A stretch of DNA of 7,048 nucleotides from Moraxellaceae bacterium (GTDB lineage: Bacteria > Pseudomonadota > Gammaproteobacteria > Pseudomonadales > Ketobacteraceae): positions 1 to 7,048 of the forward strand of contig NVVG01000121.1 in assembly GCA_002402125.1 (NCBI GenBank), written 5' to 3'. Below, in pieces: positions 5,906-7,048 of the stretch; positions within the stretch are counted from its first letter, which is position 1, and every line of letters starts with the position of its first letter. The position numbers and the translations under genes are program-made. The notes beneath the pieces were generated by a model. That model saw only the letters and a program-made list of their open reading frames with translations. It was not told the DNA's origin and did no database searches.

Positions 5906-6598
5906 ATGCCGGTTGTTTCGCGTTTTTTGATAATTGCTGGGTTATTGTTGATCTGTGGTTATGGGCTGTATACGTCTTACACCCGTGGCAATGCTAATGG
6001 CTGGTATTTTAAAGCCGATTTTGCCCTGAACGCTTGGGCTAAAGCGGGAAAAATTGAAGATAGTAATGCGTATCAGGAAGCATTAGCGGCTATCCAGAAA
6101 GCCCATGCAATGGACCCGGGCCACCCACATTATGTGCATATGTTAGGGCGTATTTTACATCAAGGGGTCGACTATCAGTTTGAACCAAACTCTACGCTGG
6201 CACAGGTAAAAGACTTATATCTGCAAGCCACGGAATTAAGACCGTTGTGGCCAGACCCATGGATTGATCTGGCCCGGTTAAATAACTATTTACACGGTTA
6301 TAATGACGATACCCGATATTATCTGAAACAAGCAATGGCCGTAGGGCCCTTTATTGATTTAGTGACTTTGGGCGCGCTACAGGTATTGTTAGAAAACTGG
6401 ACTGATTTGACGGGGGCGGATCGTACTTTGCTGTTTGAGCAGTTTGCGGTGGCAGTCAAACAACCGAAGGTATTAAAGGCGGTTTTGGTGTATGCCAGGC
6501 AGGTTAATCGTGAGAAAATTGTGTGTTTACAGCTTAAGTTTAATCCCGAGTATAAACAGCAAAAGCTGTCCAGTATGTATGCTCAGTTTTGCCGGTAG
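5906..6598 (+). CDS. vpsP: VpsP-like membrane-anchored TPR-like polysaccharide biosynthesis protein
   Basis: A 230-residue protein with one N-terminal hydrophobic segment at about 6-24 that should act as an uncleaved anchor, placing the rest in the periplasm. The helix-rich body resembles degenerate TPR units: AYQEALAAIQKAHAMDPGHP (55-74) with the typical Ala and Pro spacing, and a second unit near LYLQATELRPLWPDPWIDLA (104-123). The arrangement, and its place after the VpsO-like kinase gene, match VpsP of the Vibrio cholerae vps-II operon. The molecular role of VpsP is not settled; a scaffold or adaptor for the periplasmic synthesis/export complex is an inference from TPR-like structure and location. 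The ATG at 5906 has only a weak upstream GAGACG and lies seven bases after the stop of the phosphatase remnant, so reading from the same transcript is likely. It is the last plus-strand gene of the locus in this window. Confidence 0.78.
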   Translation: MPVVSRFLIIAGLLLICGYGLYTSYTRGNANGWYFKADFALNAWAKAGKIEDSNAYQEALAAIQKAHAMDPGHPHYVHMLGRILHQGVDYQFEPNSTLAQVKDLYLQATELRPLWPDPWIDLARLNNYLHGYNDDTRYYLKQAMAVGPFIDLVTLGALQVLLENWTDLTGADRTLLFEQFAVAVKQPKVLKAVLVYARQVNREKIVCLQLKFNPEYKQQKLSSMYAQFCR

Positions 6599-6700
6599 AT
6601 GAACATTCGGTGGGAAAGGAACGAAAACGATTTAGTGTCCGGCCAGGGTTAACTTGTATATGGCAAATAGCCGGTCGATTCTTTAATAGAGAGACTAAAT

Positions 6701-7048
6701 TCAATGCGTTTCCAAGGCATTCTCAATCTCAATAATAAGATTCTCTAACGCCTGCTTAGTATCCCCAGGATCAGACCACATCCCACGCTGTATCGCTTCG
6801 TACAGACGCTCTGCCATTTCTTTCATTGCATTTGGATTAGCGTTTTCCAAAAACTGTCGGTTTGTTTCATCAAACAAGTATTGTTCCGTAATTGCCTGAT
6901 ACTGATAGTCGTCTATTAGGTCCGTGGTTGCATCATAAGCAAATAAATAGTCCACAGTCGCCGCCATTTCAAACGCACCTTTGTATCCGTGTTGTTGCAT
7001 TGCTGAGATCCATTTTGGATTCAATGCTCGTGATCGAATGACTTTGTT
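6701..7048 (-). CDS. cobN: Cobaltochelatase subunit CobN, C-terminal part (cut by window edge)
   Basis: The minus-strand frame is open from 7048 to a TGA at 6701-6703 and gives 115 residues. It reads SRALNPKWISAMQQHGYKG, then FEMAATVDYLFAYDAT, and later MAERLYEAIQRGMW. This is the conserved C-terminal end of CobN, the large subunit of the ATP-dependent chelatase that inserts cobalt into hydrogenobyrinic acid diamide in aerobic cobalamin synthesis (same superfamily as magnesium chelatase BchH/ChlH). A TTG at 7022-7024 could be mistaken for a start, but conserved sequence runs through it to the edge, so the gene continues beyond the window; full CobN is over 1,000 residues. It is convergent with the VpsP-like gene, about 100 bases apart, and unrelated to polysaccharide synthesis, so it probably marks the edge of the EPS locus. 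Confidence 0.92.
   Translation of the reverse strand, partial: NKVIRSRALNPKWISAMQQHGYKGAFEMAATVDYLFAYDATTDLIDDYQYQAITEQYLFDETNRQFLENANPNAMKEMAERLYEAIQRGMWSDPGDTKQALENLIIEIENALETH

Noticed and set aside
6639..6674. CCGGC and GCCGG as a possible bidirectional terminator between the convergent vpsP-like and cobN genes
   Set aside because: The stem is only 5 bp with a 26-base loop and no adjacent T-tract on either strand; nothing convincing was seen in the ~100-base gap.
1..7048. CRISPR array, tRNA, rRNA or riboswitch
   Set aside because: No regularly spaced repeats, cloverleaf or conserved riboswitch core was seen on either strand. No cobalamin riboswitch was noticed near cobN, where only the 3' end of the gene is present.

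Overview
The window reads as part of an exopolysaccharide or capsule locus of a Gram-negative bacterium, most likely a gammaproteobacterium with moderate GC. The gene order beta-barrel, short OPX export protein, BY-kinase co-polymerase, VpsP-like protein matches the vps-II half (vpsL-M-N-O-P) of the Vibrio cholerae biofilm polysaccharide cluster. The genus cannot be told from the sequence.

Layout. (1) Bases 2-1030: the 3' part of a multi-pass membrane protein of the Wzy polymerase/WaaL ligase family, AT-rich and cut by the left edge. (2) Bases 1031-1419: no intact gene, but not empty. It holds a decayed internal piece of GDP-L-fucose synthase (fcl), joined at a shared Asn-Gly codon pair to the decayed C-terminal end of a VpsL/WcaJ-type initiating sugar-phosphate transferase. 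A 26-codon ORF that overlaps the stop of the wzy-like gene may be the stub of a lost glycosyltransferase gene. (3) Bases 1420-5681: three intact genes on one strand, for an outer-membrane beta-barrel (VpsM-like), a small periplasmic OPX protein (VpsN-like) and a Wzc-type tyrosine autokinase/co-polymerase (VpsO-like). (4) Bases 5682-5905: a short ORF whose first ~18 residues look like the start of a CpsB/YwqE-type PHP tyrosine phosphatase, then diverge; probably a remnant of the kinase's partner. (5) Bases 5906-6598: a VpsP-like, TPR-like protein anchored in the inner membrane. (6) Bases 6701-7048, minus strand: the C-terminal end of cobaltochelatase CobN, convergent with the EPS genes and marking the edge of the locus.

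How the parts work together. The Wzy-like protein would polymerise lipid-linked repeat units. The VpsO-like protein would control chain length and couple polymerisation to export through cycles of tyrosine phosphorylation. The VpsN-like OPX and VpsM-like barrel would form the periplasmic and outer-membrane exit route. The export module is intact, while the neighbouring priming transferase, a GDP-fucose gene and probably the phosphatase are broken. The locus has therefore been rearranged, and if it still works it must rely on priming and dephosphorylation genes elsewhere.
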